A stretch of DNA of 64,000 bases from Deinandra increscens subsp. villosa (taxonomy: Eukaryota; Streptophyta; Magnoliopsida; Asterales; Asteraceae): assembly GCA_039602395.1 (NCBI GenBank), contig JBCNJP010000023.1, positions 94,008,030-94,072,029 on the forward strand. The letters run 5' to 3'. Numbering within the stretch: position 1 is the first letter of the stretch; the number at the start of each line of letters is the position of its first letter. Positions 47,246 through 58,871 of the stretch are shown piece by piece. The position numbers and the translations under genes were made by a program. The notes below the pieces were generated by a model, which searched no databases, was not told the origin of the DNA, and saw only the letters and a list, made by a program, of their open reading frames with translations.

Positions 47246-47837
47246 TGTAGAAACCGGGGTCGGTGAGCCAAGCCAAACCCCGATGGCACAGCGGAAGCGG
47301 ATCGGTGACTTTGTGAGCTTCGTCTTTGTAGAACAAATATGAACACCCGGAAGAACATTACGGACCGGATCTTCTACTTTGGTGTTTGAGATGTGATGAT
47401 GATGATGAGGATAAAATAGAAGTAGTGATAAACAAGATGAAGATAAGTGAAATCATATATGGAGTCGAATGATTACATGTTTACCTATCCCACACATGCT
47501 ATAGGTTCATGAACAAGAGTTCATGAACCCACACAACTTCAAAGAAACATGTCTAAGCTCTCTCACTCAAGCATACATACATACCTAGTCTTTCACATGA
47601 GAAAGACTATATATACTAACCTAACAATGACTAGGGGCAATCTAGTAAATAAACAACTAGTAGTGACAAATAAATGATACACCAATAAATAATAAAGTCA
47701 CTAATGCCAAGTCGTCGGTTAATGAGAGTCTTCGAGTCATGATCTTCACCGTGTTGTGCGAACGGTCAAACGGTAAGTGGTACGTTGAGTTTCATCACAC
47801 CAAATCTCGAACTCGTCGGTCTCGGGAATTCCCAACA
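47246..47837 (-). repeat. LTR 2 (inner element boundary)
   Basis: 592 bp. It shares ATATGAACACCCGG and CTACTTTGGTGTTTG with LTR 5, its probable partner. Confidence 0.9.
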
Positions 47838-50271
47838 ATCTCCCCCTATTTGGTTGATGAACAAACGGATAAACAACTCAACTCTTGTGACAATCGGTTC
47901 TCTTGTATTCTTGCAACTTGACTTCAAAACAATCTTCGAACGGTTTCAAATCTTTCACTTTTCTTCTCCCCTTTGTGAAGCTCCCCCTACGATGAAGAGT
48001 TTTGATTCTTCCGGCCTTTTCCGCGAGGCACTATAGGGTGTTTACCACTTATAACATGCACACTATGTTTAAGGATGCCACCATCATCCTCAGTGTAGTT
48101 AAAGGTAAACAAGATAAAGGATCAAAGAAAAATTAGAGAATTAATCCCATAATTCAACCGTCTTGAAAATACTTGCCAAAAATACCAAACCGATGCATCA
48201 CCCAAAGATAATACCACTTCAAATAAATTACCTCAACAAGTCACAAGCTCCAACTTTGCCTTTGTTTTTACCATAACAACGATGGCTCAAGGACTCTTCA
48301 AAAATTAGAACTTAATCCAACTTTCGCAAACAAATATCTTCAATGTAGAAAAACTTTCAAACTAACAAATTTTCTTCAATATTCACCCGACTTCTAAACA
48401 CGTCTGCTTATAACGAAGCAAGTATCAAAAAGAAAATTAGTTTGATTTCTACAAGTGTACCTTGTTTGTACACCAATTTGTTGCGTTGGATTTAACGGTT
48501 TGCAATCCGTTAGACTTGTAGTAATTTTCTGCAATAAAACAGTAGCACACAGTGCCCAATTCTGTCTTCATTTCAGGTCTGGCCCAAACAGGTTAATAAT
48601 GAGCAGGCCCCAACTGATTATATTCGTAGCCCAGCAAAAGAGTTAACCAAGCCCAAACGAATTAAATAAATAGCAGCCCATCAGAGATAAACAAGTGCAG
48701 GCCCAAATCGATTTAATTATGATCAGTAGCCCATCTCGTCTTCTCTTAACCTGTAGAAACATAAGATGTCTCCTTGTGCCCTAAATACAAGACACATGAA
48801 GAAGCAGCAGCAACCTTTCTCTTAGCCGCCAGCCACCTGAGCAGATGCGAGTATCGACGACTTAAGGGAGTTCCTCCGGAGGTTTTAGAGTTCCTCCGGA
48901 ACTTTTCGAGTTACTCCGGAACAAGTTGGCGACCAAGGGGTTCCTCCGGAACAATTCGAGTTCCTCCGGAACTGACCTCGGAATGAAATCGCGACTAAGG
49001 GTTGCTCCGGAACAAAACCAGTTCCCTCGGAAGTCTTCTTTTCTGGCTTTTTCGGAATAAGCAAGTTCCCTCGGAACTATTTCAGTTCCCACGGAGAAAA
49101 CTATTTTACTCCGGAAGTTTTCTGGTTCCTCCGGAACAAACTGATTACCTCGGAACTTCATCAAGTTACACGAAAAACAAGTTCCCTCGGAAGTGATGTT
49201 CTTCCGGTGATGTGGTTCTTTCGGACGAGTTTGGTTCTCTCGGATAACACCGACCAATCTTCTCGGAATGATGTTCAACCGGATGAAAAGGTTTTGCCGG
49301 ACATGGAGGTTCATTCCGGTTGATTCACGAGGAGAGAGAAAGTGCTATGTAGTACAAGTTGATGTAGACAAGACAAACAACAAAAAAAAATTGCAGAAAC
49401 TATGGTTTGGCTTATCTTCAACATGTCATGACAAAAGGAGAAAGTCAACATGCTTCTTTCTTTCTTTTCCTACAAGCCACGACAAAAATGATGGAACAAT
49501 TTCTACATGAATTATTTGACTCACATCATTAACTTGGAGAGAACCCAGATTACCACCAACGTTGAGAGTTATTTCGAACCGACTTAGCATAAAACCAGAT
49601 TCATGTCGTCCCAATATCACCGTTACCCTCGACATATAGCTTGACGGAAACCCGAATCTCGAACTCGTTAATAAAAACCCGGATGTCAACAAATTGAAAT
49701 AACCCTTTTTCTCTCAGATAAGAACCCGTAAAAACCAAGATAACGAGCTGCAGTCTCGTAGTTTTTTTTTTTTTTTGTTCTTCATCACTTGTTAAAATAA
49801 TTTAACATAAACACTAACAATAATCAATGAAAAAATCTGCTAAATTGATTGAAGGGAGGTTGAGTGTTTAGGTGATGTGTGTAAGAGGAGAGAGAAACAA
49901 ATTAGGGTGGTTGACAAAAAGGTGAAGTAGAGTGGTTACTTTTCCAAAAGTCAGTGAAATAAGCATGGGATACTACTCTTTCACTATTCACCTTTTTGAG
50001 TTTTAATTTTGTTTTCCAATTAATTTAATCAAACAAATGACAAATTAACAATCTTCAAACATGAAGATCACTGGGAAAACACATGAACAATTGGGTGAGT
50101 TTGAAAGAACTCAAGAACTCATCTTTTATATGTGTGACTATTTCTAACACAAAACCCAAAGTTCAAAAGATAAAAACATCTCTATTTGTTACATCGACAA
50201 GCAAAATGACACAAAGTTGAAGAAACCAACCGAATCGTTGCGTTTTCTTCGACCATGGCTCTGATACCAAT
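47838..50271 (-). other. Interior of first inner unit
   Basis: Polypurine tract at the left and primer site at 50258-50269 on the right. It carries a cluster of GCCCA motifs (48575-48735), a hairpin-motif array (48868-49270) and an AT-rich leader. No gag, protease, integrase or reverse transcriptase motifs in any frame. Confidence 0.8.
48868..49270. repeat. Hairpin-motif array 1 (GTTCCTCCGGAAC type)
   Basis: About 18 loosely spaced copies of a 13-nt unit with 5-nt complementary arms and a 3-nt loop (GTTCC-TCC-GGAAC, GTTCC-CTC-GGAAC, GTTAC-TCC-GGAAC), separated by roughly 5-20 nt. Confidence 0.85.
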
Positions 50272-50863
50272 TGTAGAAACCGGGGTCGGTGAGCCAAGCC
50301 AAACCCCGATGGCACAGCGGAAGCGGATCGGTGACTTTGTGAGCTTCGTCTTTGTAGAACAAATATAAACACCCGGAAGAACATTACGGACCGGATCTTC
50401 TACTTGGGTGTTTGAGATGTGATGATGATGATGAGGATAAAATAGAAGTAGTGATAAACAAGATGAAGATAAGTGAAATCATATATGGAGTCGAATGATT
50501 ACATGTTTACCTATCCCACACATGCTATAGGTTCATGAACAAGAGTTCATGAACCCACACAACTTCAAAGAAACATGTCTAAGCTCTCTCACTCAAGCAT
50601 ACATACATGCCTAGTCTTTCACATGAGAAAGACTATATATACTAACCTAACAATGACTAGGGGCAATCTAGTAAATAAACAACTAGTAGTGACAAATAAA
50701 TGATACACCAATAAATAATAAAGTCACTAATGCCAAGTCGTCGGTTAATGAGAGTCTTCGAGTCATGATCTTCACCGTGTTGTGCGAACGGTCAAACGGT
50801 AAGTGGTACGTTGAGTTTCATCACACCAAATCTCGAACTCGTCGGTCTCGGGAATTCCCAACA
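50272..50863 (-). repeat. LTR 3 (inner array)
   Basis: 592 bp and complete. It has variants of its own (ATACATGCCTAGTC and CTACTTGGGTG), with a primer site on its left and a polypurine tract on its right. Confidence 0.9.
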
Positions 50864-51125
50864 ATCTCCCCCTATTTGGTAGATGAACAAACGGATAAAT
50901 AACTCAACTCTTGTGACAATCGGTTCCCTTGTATTCTAGCAACATGACTTCAAAACAATCTTCAAACGATTTCAAATCTTTCACTTTTCTTCTCCCCTTT
51001 GTGAAGCTCCCCCTACGATGAAGAGTTTTGATTCTTCCGGCCTTTTCCGCGAGGCACTATAGGGTGTTTACCACTTATAACATGCACACTATGTTTAAGG
51101 ATGCCACCATCATCCTCAGTGTAGT
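50864..51125 (-). other. Truncated interior between LTR 3 and LTR 4
   Basis: The first ~260 bp of the interior are fused directly to LTR 4 at CAGTGTAG|TGGTCGG, deleting the rest of the interior and the primer site. The joint may have used the TGTAG shared by the interior and the LTR start. Confidence 0.8.
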
Positions 51126-51704
51126 GGTCGGTGAGCCAAGCCAAACCCCGATGGCACAGCGGAAGCGGATCGGTGACTTTGTGAGCTTCGTCTTTGTAGA
51201 ACAAATATAAACACCCGGAAGAACATTACGGACCGGATCTTCTACTTGGGTGTTTGAGATGTGATGATGATGATGAGGATAAAATAGAAGTAGTGATAAA
51301 CGAGATAATGTAGAAATAATCATTGATGAAGTTGAACGATTACAAGTTTACCTACACCACTCATGCTATAGGTTCATGAACAAGAGTTCATGAACCCACA
51401 CAACTTCAAAGAAACATGTCTAAGCTCTCTCACTCAAGCATACATACATACCTAGTCTTTCACATGAGAAAGACTATATATACTAACCTAACAATGACTA
51501 GGGGCAATCTAGTAAATAAACAACTAGTAGTGACAAATAAATGATACACCAATAAATAATAAAGTCACTAATGCCAAGTCGTCGGTTAATGAGAGTCTTC
51601 GAGTCATGATCTTCACCGTGTTGTGCGAACGGTCAAACGGTAAGTGGTACGTTGAGTTTCATCACACCAAATCTCGAACTCGTCGGTCTCGGGAATTCCC
51701 AACA
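51126..51704 (-). repeat. LTR 4 (truncated, mosaic)
   Basis: It lacks the first ~13 bases of the LTR. A stretch at about 51301-51350 (GAGATAATGTAGAAATAATC) differs from all other LTRs here, while the rest matches the inner subfamily. Confidence 0.85.
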
Positions 51705-54226
51705 ATCTCCCCCTATTTGGTTGATGAACAAACGGATAAACAACTCAACTCTTGTGACAATCGGTTCTCTTGTATTCTTGCAACTTGACTTCAAAACAAT
51801 CTTCGAACGGTTTCAAATCTTTCACTTTTCTTCTCCCCTTTGTGAAGCTCCCCCTACGATGAAGAGTTTTGATTCTTCCGGCCTTTTCCGCGAGGCACTA
51901 TAGGGTGTTTACCACTTATAACATGCACACTATGTTTAAGGATGCCACCATCATCCTCAGTGTAGTTAAAGGTAAACAAGATAAAGGATCAAAGAAAAAT
52001 TAGAGAATTAATCCCATAATTCAACCGTCTTGAAAATACTTGCCAAGAATACCAAACCGATGCATCACTTCAAAGATAGTACCACTTCAAATAAATTACC
52101 TCAACAAGTCATTGGTTCCAACTTTGCCTTTGTTTTTACCATATCAACGATGGCTCAAGGACTCTTCGAGAATTAGAACTTAATCCAACGATCGCAAACA
52201 AATTCTTCAATGTAGAAAAAATCCAAACTAGCATATTTTCTTCAATGTAGAACCGACTTCTAAACACGTCTGCTTATAACGAAGCAAGTATCATAAAGAA
52301 AAATAATTTGTAATCTACAAGTGTACCATGTTTGTACACCATTTGTTGTGAAGGATTTAACGGCTTACACCCCGTTAGACTAGAAGTAATTTTCTGCAAT
52401 AAACACACCCAAATCGCAGCCTCCAAATTGTTCCAACCCATTCCCTTGTTTAAATCAGCCCAATATATAGACTAACAGGCCCAAACGAATTTGAGGATAT
52501 GCTGGCCCATAATCAAGTCTCTTGAACAAAAGCCCAACAGAAAATTGTCTATGAGCAGGCTCAGTTCGGATCATTTAAACTGACCAGCTAGTCTTCTTGT
52601 GCCCTAAATGAAACACAGGCAAGACACTGCAGCAGCCGTACCCGCCTCTATCGTCGGCGGCCACCGGAGCCGTTTACCGGCGAGCTGAAGATGAGCTGAG
52701 ACAAGGATCGGTGACCAAGAGTGTTACTCCGGAGGTTTCAAGTTCCTCCGGAACTTATGAGTTCAAGTTCCCTCGGAGGATTTCGAGTTCCTCCGGAACT
52801 TTTGAGTTCCTCCGGAACTAGTTAACTTGGAACAAGGGGCTGTTTTACCTTCCCTCGGAACATTTCGAGTTGCTCCGGAACATTTTTCTCACCCAGAAAA
52901 GTTCCCTCGGAACTGTGAAGACTCGGAAACGAGAGTATGACGGGTTCTCCCGGAAAGCCATGGTTACTTCGGAACTTTCATGTTACTCCGGAATATACAA
53001 GTTGCTCCGGAGCTTTCGAGTTCGGCTGAAGTGGTTCCCTCGGAGTGAACAGATTACTCCGGAACTTTTGTTTCCCTCGGAGGAAAAAGTTTACTCCGGA
53101 ACTTTTTCGTTACTCCGGAACATGCTTCTTTCCCTCGGAACTGATTCTATCGGACTGTTCTGTTGGAGGAGTTCTCTCGGAAGCGCGAGTTCTCACGGAA
53201 CTAAGTTGAACCAGAATGTAAGCTTTAGTGTTCTGCCGGAACACGTACGTTGAGAAAGTTGATTCACGATGAAGAGAGAGAAAGTACTCTGTAATGTACA
53301 AAAGATGGAGACAAGGAGCTGACTTGAATACTTCTTTTGTTTGTAATCCCATGCATTAGCAGAAAGCAAAATAGTAACCATGCTATTTTGTCTTGTCCTT
53401 TCTCACAATACACGACAAAAAAAAAATAGAAGATTTTTCATTCTATTTTCTTTAACCCATAGCCACAAAATCAAATATTATTGAATTTGTGAAACCAAGA
53501 TTACAACTACTCTTCGACATCTTCGTAACAACGCCCGTAAACCCATCTCGAACAGCGACCGTCTTTGAACAACATCGACCAAATAATCACCGTCATCCTC
53601 GTCATATATCATGACGGAAACCCGAATCACGAACTCACTGATAAAACCCGGATGTCAACATGTTGAAATAACCCATTTTCTCTCGATTAAGAACCCGTAA
53701 AAATCTAAATAACGAGCTGCAGCCTCATGATTTTTTGTTCTTCATCACTTGTTAAAATAAATTAACATAAACACTAATAATCAACTAAAATAAAACCTGC
53801 TCTTGAGTTGAATAAAGATTGAGTGTTTAGGTGATGTGTGTAAGAGGAGAGAGAAAAATATTAGGGTGGTTGACAAAAAGGTGAAGTAGAGTTGCTACTT
53901 TTACAAAAGTCAGTGAGGTAAGTATGGGCAATACTTCTTTCACTATTCACCTTTTTGGGTTTTAATTTGTTTTCCAATTAAATCAATCAAATAAATGACT
54001 AACTTAATAATCTTCAAGCTTGAAGATCTGGGAAAACACATGAACACTTGGGATGAGTTTGAAGAAACTCAAGACTCATATTATATTTGTGTGACAATTT
54101 CAACACAAAACCCAAAGTTCAAAAATAAAAACATCTCTATTTGTTACAAAAACAAGCAAGATAACACAAAGTTGAAGAAACCAACCAAATTGTTGCGTTT
54201 TCTTCGACCATGGCTCTGATACCAAT
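51705..54226 (-). other. Interior of second inner unit
   Basis: Collinear with 47838-50271. Polypurine tract at left, GCCCA cluster at about 52430-52570, hairpin array at 52725-53245, primer site at 54211-54224. No coding domain recognised. The plus frame at 52870-53253 is a translation of the array. Confidence 0.8.
52725..53245. repeat. Hairpin-motif array 2
   Basis: Same 13-nt motif class as array 1 (TTCCTCCGGAAC, TTCCCTCGGAAC, TTACTCCGGAAC), about 20 copies, in the corresponding position of the second inner unit. Confidence 0.85.
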
Positions 54227-54818
54227 TGTAGAAACCGGGGTCGGTGAGCCAAGCCAAACCCCGATGGCACAGCGGAAGCGGATCGGTGACTTTGTGAGCT
54301 TCGTCTTTGTAGAACAAATATGAACACCCGGAAGAACATTACGGACCGGATCTTCTACTTTGGTGTTTGAGATGTGATGATGATGATGAGGATAAAATAG
54401 AAGTAGTGATAAACAAGATGAAGATAAGTGAAATCATATATGGAGTCGAATGATTACATGTTTACCTATCCCACACATGCTATAGGTTCATGAACAAGAG
54501 TTCATGAACCCACACAACTTCAAAGAAACATGTCTAAGCTCTCTCACTCAAGCATACATACATACCTAGTCTTTCACATGAGAAAGACTATATATACTAA
54601 CCTAACAATGACTAGGGGCAATCTAGTAAATAAACAACTAGTAGTGACAAATAAATGATACACCAATAAATAATAAAGTCACTAATGCCAAGTCGTCGGT
54701 TAATGAGAGTCTTCGAGTCATGATCTTCACCGTGTTGTGCGAACGGTCAAACGGTAAGTGGTACGTTGAGTTTCATCACACCAAATCTCGAACTCGTCGG
54801 TCTCGGGAATTCCCAACA
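54227..54818 (-). repeat. LTR 5 (inner element boundary)
   Basis: 592 bp, nearly identical to LTR 2 where compared. It is followed by the AACAC target duplication, not by a polypurine tract. Confidence 0.9.
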
Positions 54819-54823
54819 AACAC

Positions 54824-56474
54824 AACCGAGTAACATCTCTGGTGATTCTGACCTGAGCGGAAACAGTAAGCCGACGACCCTGAGGCTATTTCCGGCGACC
54901 AGAGATTTGGACGGATGCAAATTCCGGCGAGCAGATCCAGTTCTGAAGTTCCCTCGGAACTTTTTAGGTTCCTCCGGAACTTTTTCGTCTTCCCCTGAAG
55001 AGTAACAGGTTACTCCGGAACAATTTTTCTCCCCCTGAAAAGTTCCCTCGGAACAAACATGTTACTCCGGAAGATTTTGTGTTACTCCGGAAGTTTTCGA
55101 ATTCCTCCGGAACAACTGATTACTCCGGAACTGTTTCCTCCTCTACGAGTAGTTCCCTCAGAACTCAGGGTTACTCGGAAGCTACTGAGAGTTCCGGACT
55201 AACTGGTTCCCTCAGAACAAACTGATTACTTCGGAACTTTAGATTTACTCCGGAACTATTCCGGTGGGCAGGTTCTTCAGGAAGCAAGCATGGAGTTCTC
55301 ATGGAAAGCTCGTTTTTCCGATGGGTTTAATACGAAAGAGAGGTTCACATGGAAGCTCTTCTTCTTTCGGTTAGGGTTCCTTCACGACGATGAGAGAGAG
55401 AAAGTTGCACCATGTTTGATGGAGACAGGACTGAACAAAAAAATAGACAGGAGGTAGGTTTATACTTTTCTTCTGCTTTCTACTCTACCAGGTCACGACA
55501 AACAGGAAGAGAAAAGTCAAACTGCTACATTTGTTGTCTCCATACATACGCAACCCTAGTATTGTCGCCATCATCTCTTTCACACGAAAAACCCATCGTG
55601 AAGAATATCAACCCAGAAAGTTTCATCGTAAACCCAATATCATCACCAACGTGATCTTCTACGTCAAGCCAACACGAATCAGTAAAAATGTCGTTACTTT
55701 GAATATAAACCCAGCACTTAGAACATTTGTTCACCCATAATCACCGTCACCCTCGTCATCTTGAAGACCCAGATCACGACGAGCATGAACCCTAGACACC
55801 ATCTTCGAGTAGCAACAACCTCAAGAAACGTGGAACTCAAATTTGTTGTCAACCCATCACAAACCAGTTTCCATTAACATTGATCTTCTTCATAATCATC
55901 CATAACCTGTTAACTCTTGTTTGTCTAAAAGTTGTTATGAGTTTCGATGAGGAGAGAGAAAGATACATTGTTTGTCGATCGAGTGTTTAGGTTGGGAAAG
56001 GGAAGTGATAGTGACTTTTACTGACATGCCCATGTGGGTAAGAGTGATGTTGACTTATCCTTGCCACAAGTTGTCATAAAAGAAAATCAAGTGCAAAGTA
56101 AGTAACGTAAAGTAGGGATGGATTTTTCAATAAAGTAAATTCCCATACTCTTTTAAAAAAAAATAATCAAAATGATTTGACCAAAAGAAAACCTTATCGT
56201 TGAAGATCTGGAAAAATGCAAACTTTGGGAGGAGTTTGAGTTCTTGAAACTCAAGCATAAACTTTCTTTTGTGTTGAAGATTCAAACACAAAAACCCAAA
56301 ACATTTTAAGACATAGCAGAAAAATAAGGTTTTGAACAAACAAGGGAGTTCAAAAACCTTTCAAGAACAAAAGATAAAGCATCTCTATTTGTTACAAAAA
56401 CAAGCAAGATAACACAAAGTTTGAAAAAACCAACCGTTTGGTTGCGTTTTCTCGACCATGGCTCTGATACCAAT
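54824..56474 (-). other. Outer element interior, 5' part
   Basis: Primer site at 56461-56472. It holds hairpin array 3 at about 54945-55350. The frames at 55412-55740 have no known domain. This is the sequence next to the outer 5' LTR. Confidence 0.8.
54945..55350. repeat. Hairpin-motif array 3
   Basis: GTTCCCTCGGAAC, GTTCCTCCGGAAC and GTTACTCCGGAA units, about 15 copies. They lie in the outer element, so the array is a feature of the family and not of one copy. Confidence 0.85.
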
Positions 56475-57064
56475 TGTAGAAACCGGGGTCGGTGAGCCAA
56501 GCCAAACCCCGATGGCACAGCAGAAGCGGATCGGAGGCTTTGTGAGCTTCGTCTTTGTAGAACAAATATAAACACCCGGAAGAACATTACGAACCGGATC
56601 TTCTACTTGGGTGTTTGAGATGTGATGATGATGATGAGGATAAAATAGAAGTAGTGATAAACAAGATGAAGATAAGTGAAATCATATATGGAGTCGAATG
56701 ATTACATGTTTACCTATCCCACACATGCTATAGGTTCATGAACAAGTGTTCATGAACCCACACAACTTCAAAGTTTCATGTCTAAGCTCTCTCACTCAAG
56801 CATACATGCATACTTAGTCTTTCACATGAGAAAGACTATATATATTAACCTAACAATGGCAAACTAGTAAATAACCAACAACTAGTAACTAGTGACAAAT
56901 ACATAATGTTACAATAAATAATAAAGTCACTTTGCCATGTATTCGGTTAATGAGAGTCTCGAGTCATGAACTTCACCGTGTTGTGCGAACGGTCAAACGG
57001 TAAGTGGTACGTTGAGTTTCATCTAACCAAATCTCGAACTAGTCGGTCTCGGGAATTCCCAACA
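56475..57064 (-). repeat. LTR 6 (outer element, 5' LTR)
   Basis: 590 bp. Almost identical to LTR 1 (visible differences: CAGCAGAAGC for CAGCGGAAGC, and TATATATTAACC for TATATACTAACC). Confidence 0.92.
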
Positions 57065-57200
57065 ATTGATATTAAAAATAATGGATGGTGTTTTAGTGAT
57101 GGTGATTAAGAATAACTCACTCTATGTTATTTATGTTGAATGAGTTAGAATCTTTGCAAGAAATCATCAACAACCTGCGATGACTTTACTCATGAAATAC

Positions 57201-57382
57201 TACTCTATAGTTCAATTGGCAAATGTGAGATACCTAAAAACATTAAAAATAAGATGTTTTGGTTTCAAGTCCCACATGTAATAAAAAATAAATAAATGGG
57301 GGTCCAACTACGGTGAGTTTTCTCCTAATGTGGATTGGAGATGATCGGGTGGGTGGGTAATACCCCCATCAATGATCCAAAT
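57201..57382 (+). mobile_element. SINE with 9-bp TSD and paralogous empty site
   Basis: ATGAAATAC is duplicated at 57192-57200 and 57383-57391. It carries GGTTTCAAGTCCCAC (B box) and GATCGGGTGGGTGGG, ending ATGATCCAAATA. The matching sequence at about 63630 in unit 2 has no insertion. Confidence 0.88.
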
Positions 57383-57884
57383 ATGAAATACAAGTTCAAA
57401 GTTTTCATATGAAATTAAGCATTAATTAAACGTTTGTTATTTTTCTCACCCCTCTCTTTACACCTTTAAACGACTGGCATTTCTCTCTCTCTTCATGGCT
57501 TCTCATTTCCTCTCTCTAAATCCCTCACCGAGAGACAGGCTGTAGGTCTCTCTTTGTCTAAATCGTTAATATTCCTCAATCTTAACCGCTTATACGATTG
57601 TTTGGCTCTTAAGCTTCGATTGTTGGCGGTAGTTTCTAGCTTTGTTTTATCTTTGGTTGGCGATGACAGCTCTAGTGTACTTGATGTGTGTTAATTTATG
57701 CATGAAAATATAACATATTTTTCTCTTAAACAAAAAGAAAGTGCAAACTCACGTTTGCTATTGTGAAGAAAAAGACTTTGTAAGTGTATAAAATTTGTAG
57801 TTGTAAGATTGTAATTTACACTAAATTGTGGAACATCTTATGAAAACAATAAGATTCATTCACGTGGGCTACAATGCTTTGATG

Positions 57885-58327
57885 AGTTGCTAATATCGAA
57901 TTTTGAATAGTCGAGTAATCTGAATCGAATTGAATTTCAATTTATAAAACCTGGATTCGAAATTGGATTCGAAATAGAAATTCAATTTGAAATTCGATTA
58001 GATTCAAATTCAGTTTTCGAACTCAAATCGAATACGAATCAAATCCTAATATTAAAAAAATTTGAAACTGTTTTAATTTTATTTTCAAAGCTACTAAAAA
58101 CTTAAATAATTATAGTAAAAAAAATACGAATCTATATACGTATAAAACTAATAAACATCCAAAAGATTTAAAATCTAAAATTTTCTGATGAAATGAAATC
58201 GTGAATACAAATGAAACATTTCAACTTTCAAGGTATATTTTAAAGATCTAAAATTTTAAAACTTTTGAAATAGGGCGTGAATTATAATAAGTAAACTAAT
58301 TTAAAATATTTTTATGAATATTATATT

Positions 58328-58379
<52 letters not shown>

Positions 58380-58795
58380 TGGGGTATTTTGGAACCCACT
58401 TTGAGTTGGAGAATCGTTGGAACCCGGTCAAAAACGCGGTTAAAAAAATGTTTTTTTCTCTTAATTTTTGTATGGTGGTAGTTTATGTTATAAACTACTC
58501 TTAAATGAAAAAAAATAACCGCCTACTAGATTTTTTTTAAAAAAATATCAAAAATGTCTAGGTTACACATGTAACTTTTGCGTAACTGCAAATATATGGA
58601 TAAAAGTTACAGATATAACTTTTTTCGTAACTGAAAATCTACTAGGCGGTTTTTTGATTTTTTTTTCATTTAAGGGTAGTTTATAACATAAAGAACCACC
58701 ATAAAAAGATTCAGAAAAAAAAATAATTTTTTTACCGCGTTTTTGACCGGGTTCCAACGATTCCCCAACTCAAGGTGGTATCTAATTTATCTTTT

Positions 58796-58871
<76 letters not shown>

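Larger units (their letters stand above)
47246..54818 (-). mobile_element. Inner, concatenated copia-type element (four LTRs, two full interiors)
   Basis: AACAC is duplicated at 47241-47245 and 54819-54823, so LTR 2 and LTR 5 are the boundaries of one insertion into the outer element. Between them lie LTR 3 and a truncated LTR 4, sharing interiors in tandem: LTR2-interior-LTR3-short interior-LTR4-interior-LTR5. All units point the same way. The array probably arose by unequal recombination between LTRs after insertion. Confidence 0.85.
45693..57064 (-). mobile_element. Outer non-autonomous copia-type LTR retrotransposon (hosting an inner one)
   Basis: The 5-bp duplication ATTGA lies at 45688-45692 and 57065-57069. 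The outer LTRs (45693-46282 and 56475-57064, each 590 bp) share subfamily variants and differ at only about two positions that I could see. The tRNA-iMet primer site (TGGTATCAGAGC on the minus strand) is at 56461-56472. The polypurine tract (AGGGGGAGAT) sits beside the left LTR, so the element reads right to left. Its own interior is about 2.6 kb (46283-47245 plus 54824-56474) with no gag-pol. Confidence 0.9.
37417..57430. repeat. Tandem segmental duplication, unit 1 (contains BAHD gene B)
   Basis: Unit 1 starts at TCTCACC...TTTACACC(A/T)TTAAACGACTGGC (37417) and ends near AAGCATTAATTAAA (57417-57430). Unit 2 starts with the same sequence at 57441 and ends at AAGCATTGATTAAA (about 63657). Removing the 11.4-kb retrotransposon nest leaves about 8.6 kb for unit 1 and 6.2 kb for unit 2; much of the difference is transposons unique to unit 1. 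Confidence 0.85.

Noticed and set aside
46961..47358. Minus-strand frames over LTR 2 (and equivalents at 50163, 51013, 54100, 56306)
   Set aside because: They repeat because the LTR repeats; no Gag or Pol motif is present and the frames cross LTR boundaries.
48868..49270. CRISPR-like array
   Set aside because: The units are short, irregularly spaced and degenerate, inside a plant LTR retrotransposon.
47246..54818. Interpretation as several independent insertions
   Set aside because: Only the outermost LTRs 2 and 5 have matching 5-bp flanks; LTRs 3 and 4 lack target duplications of their own.
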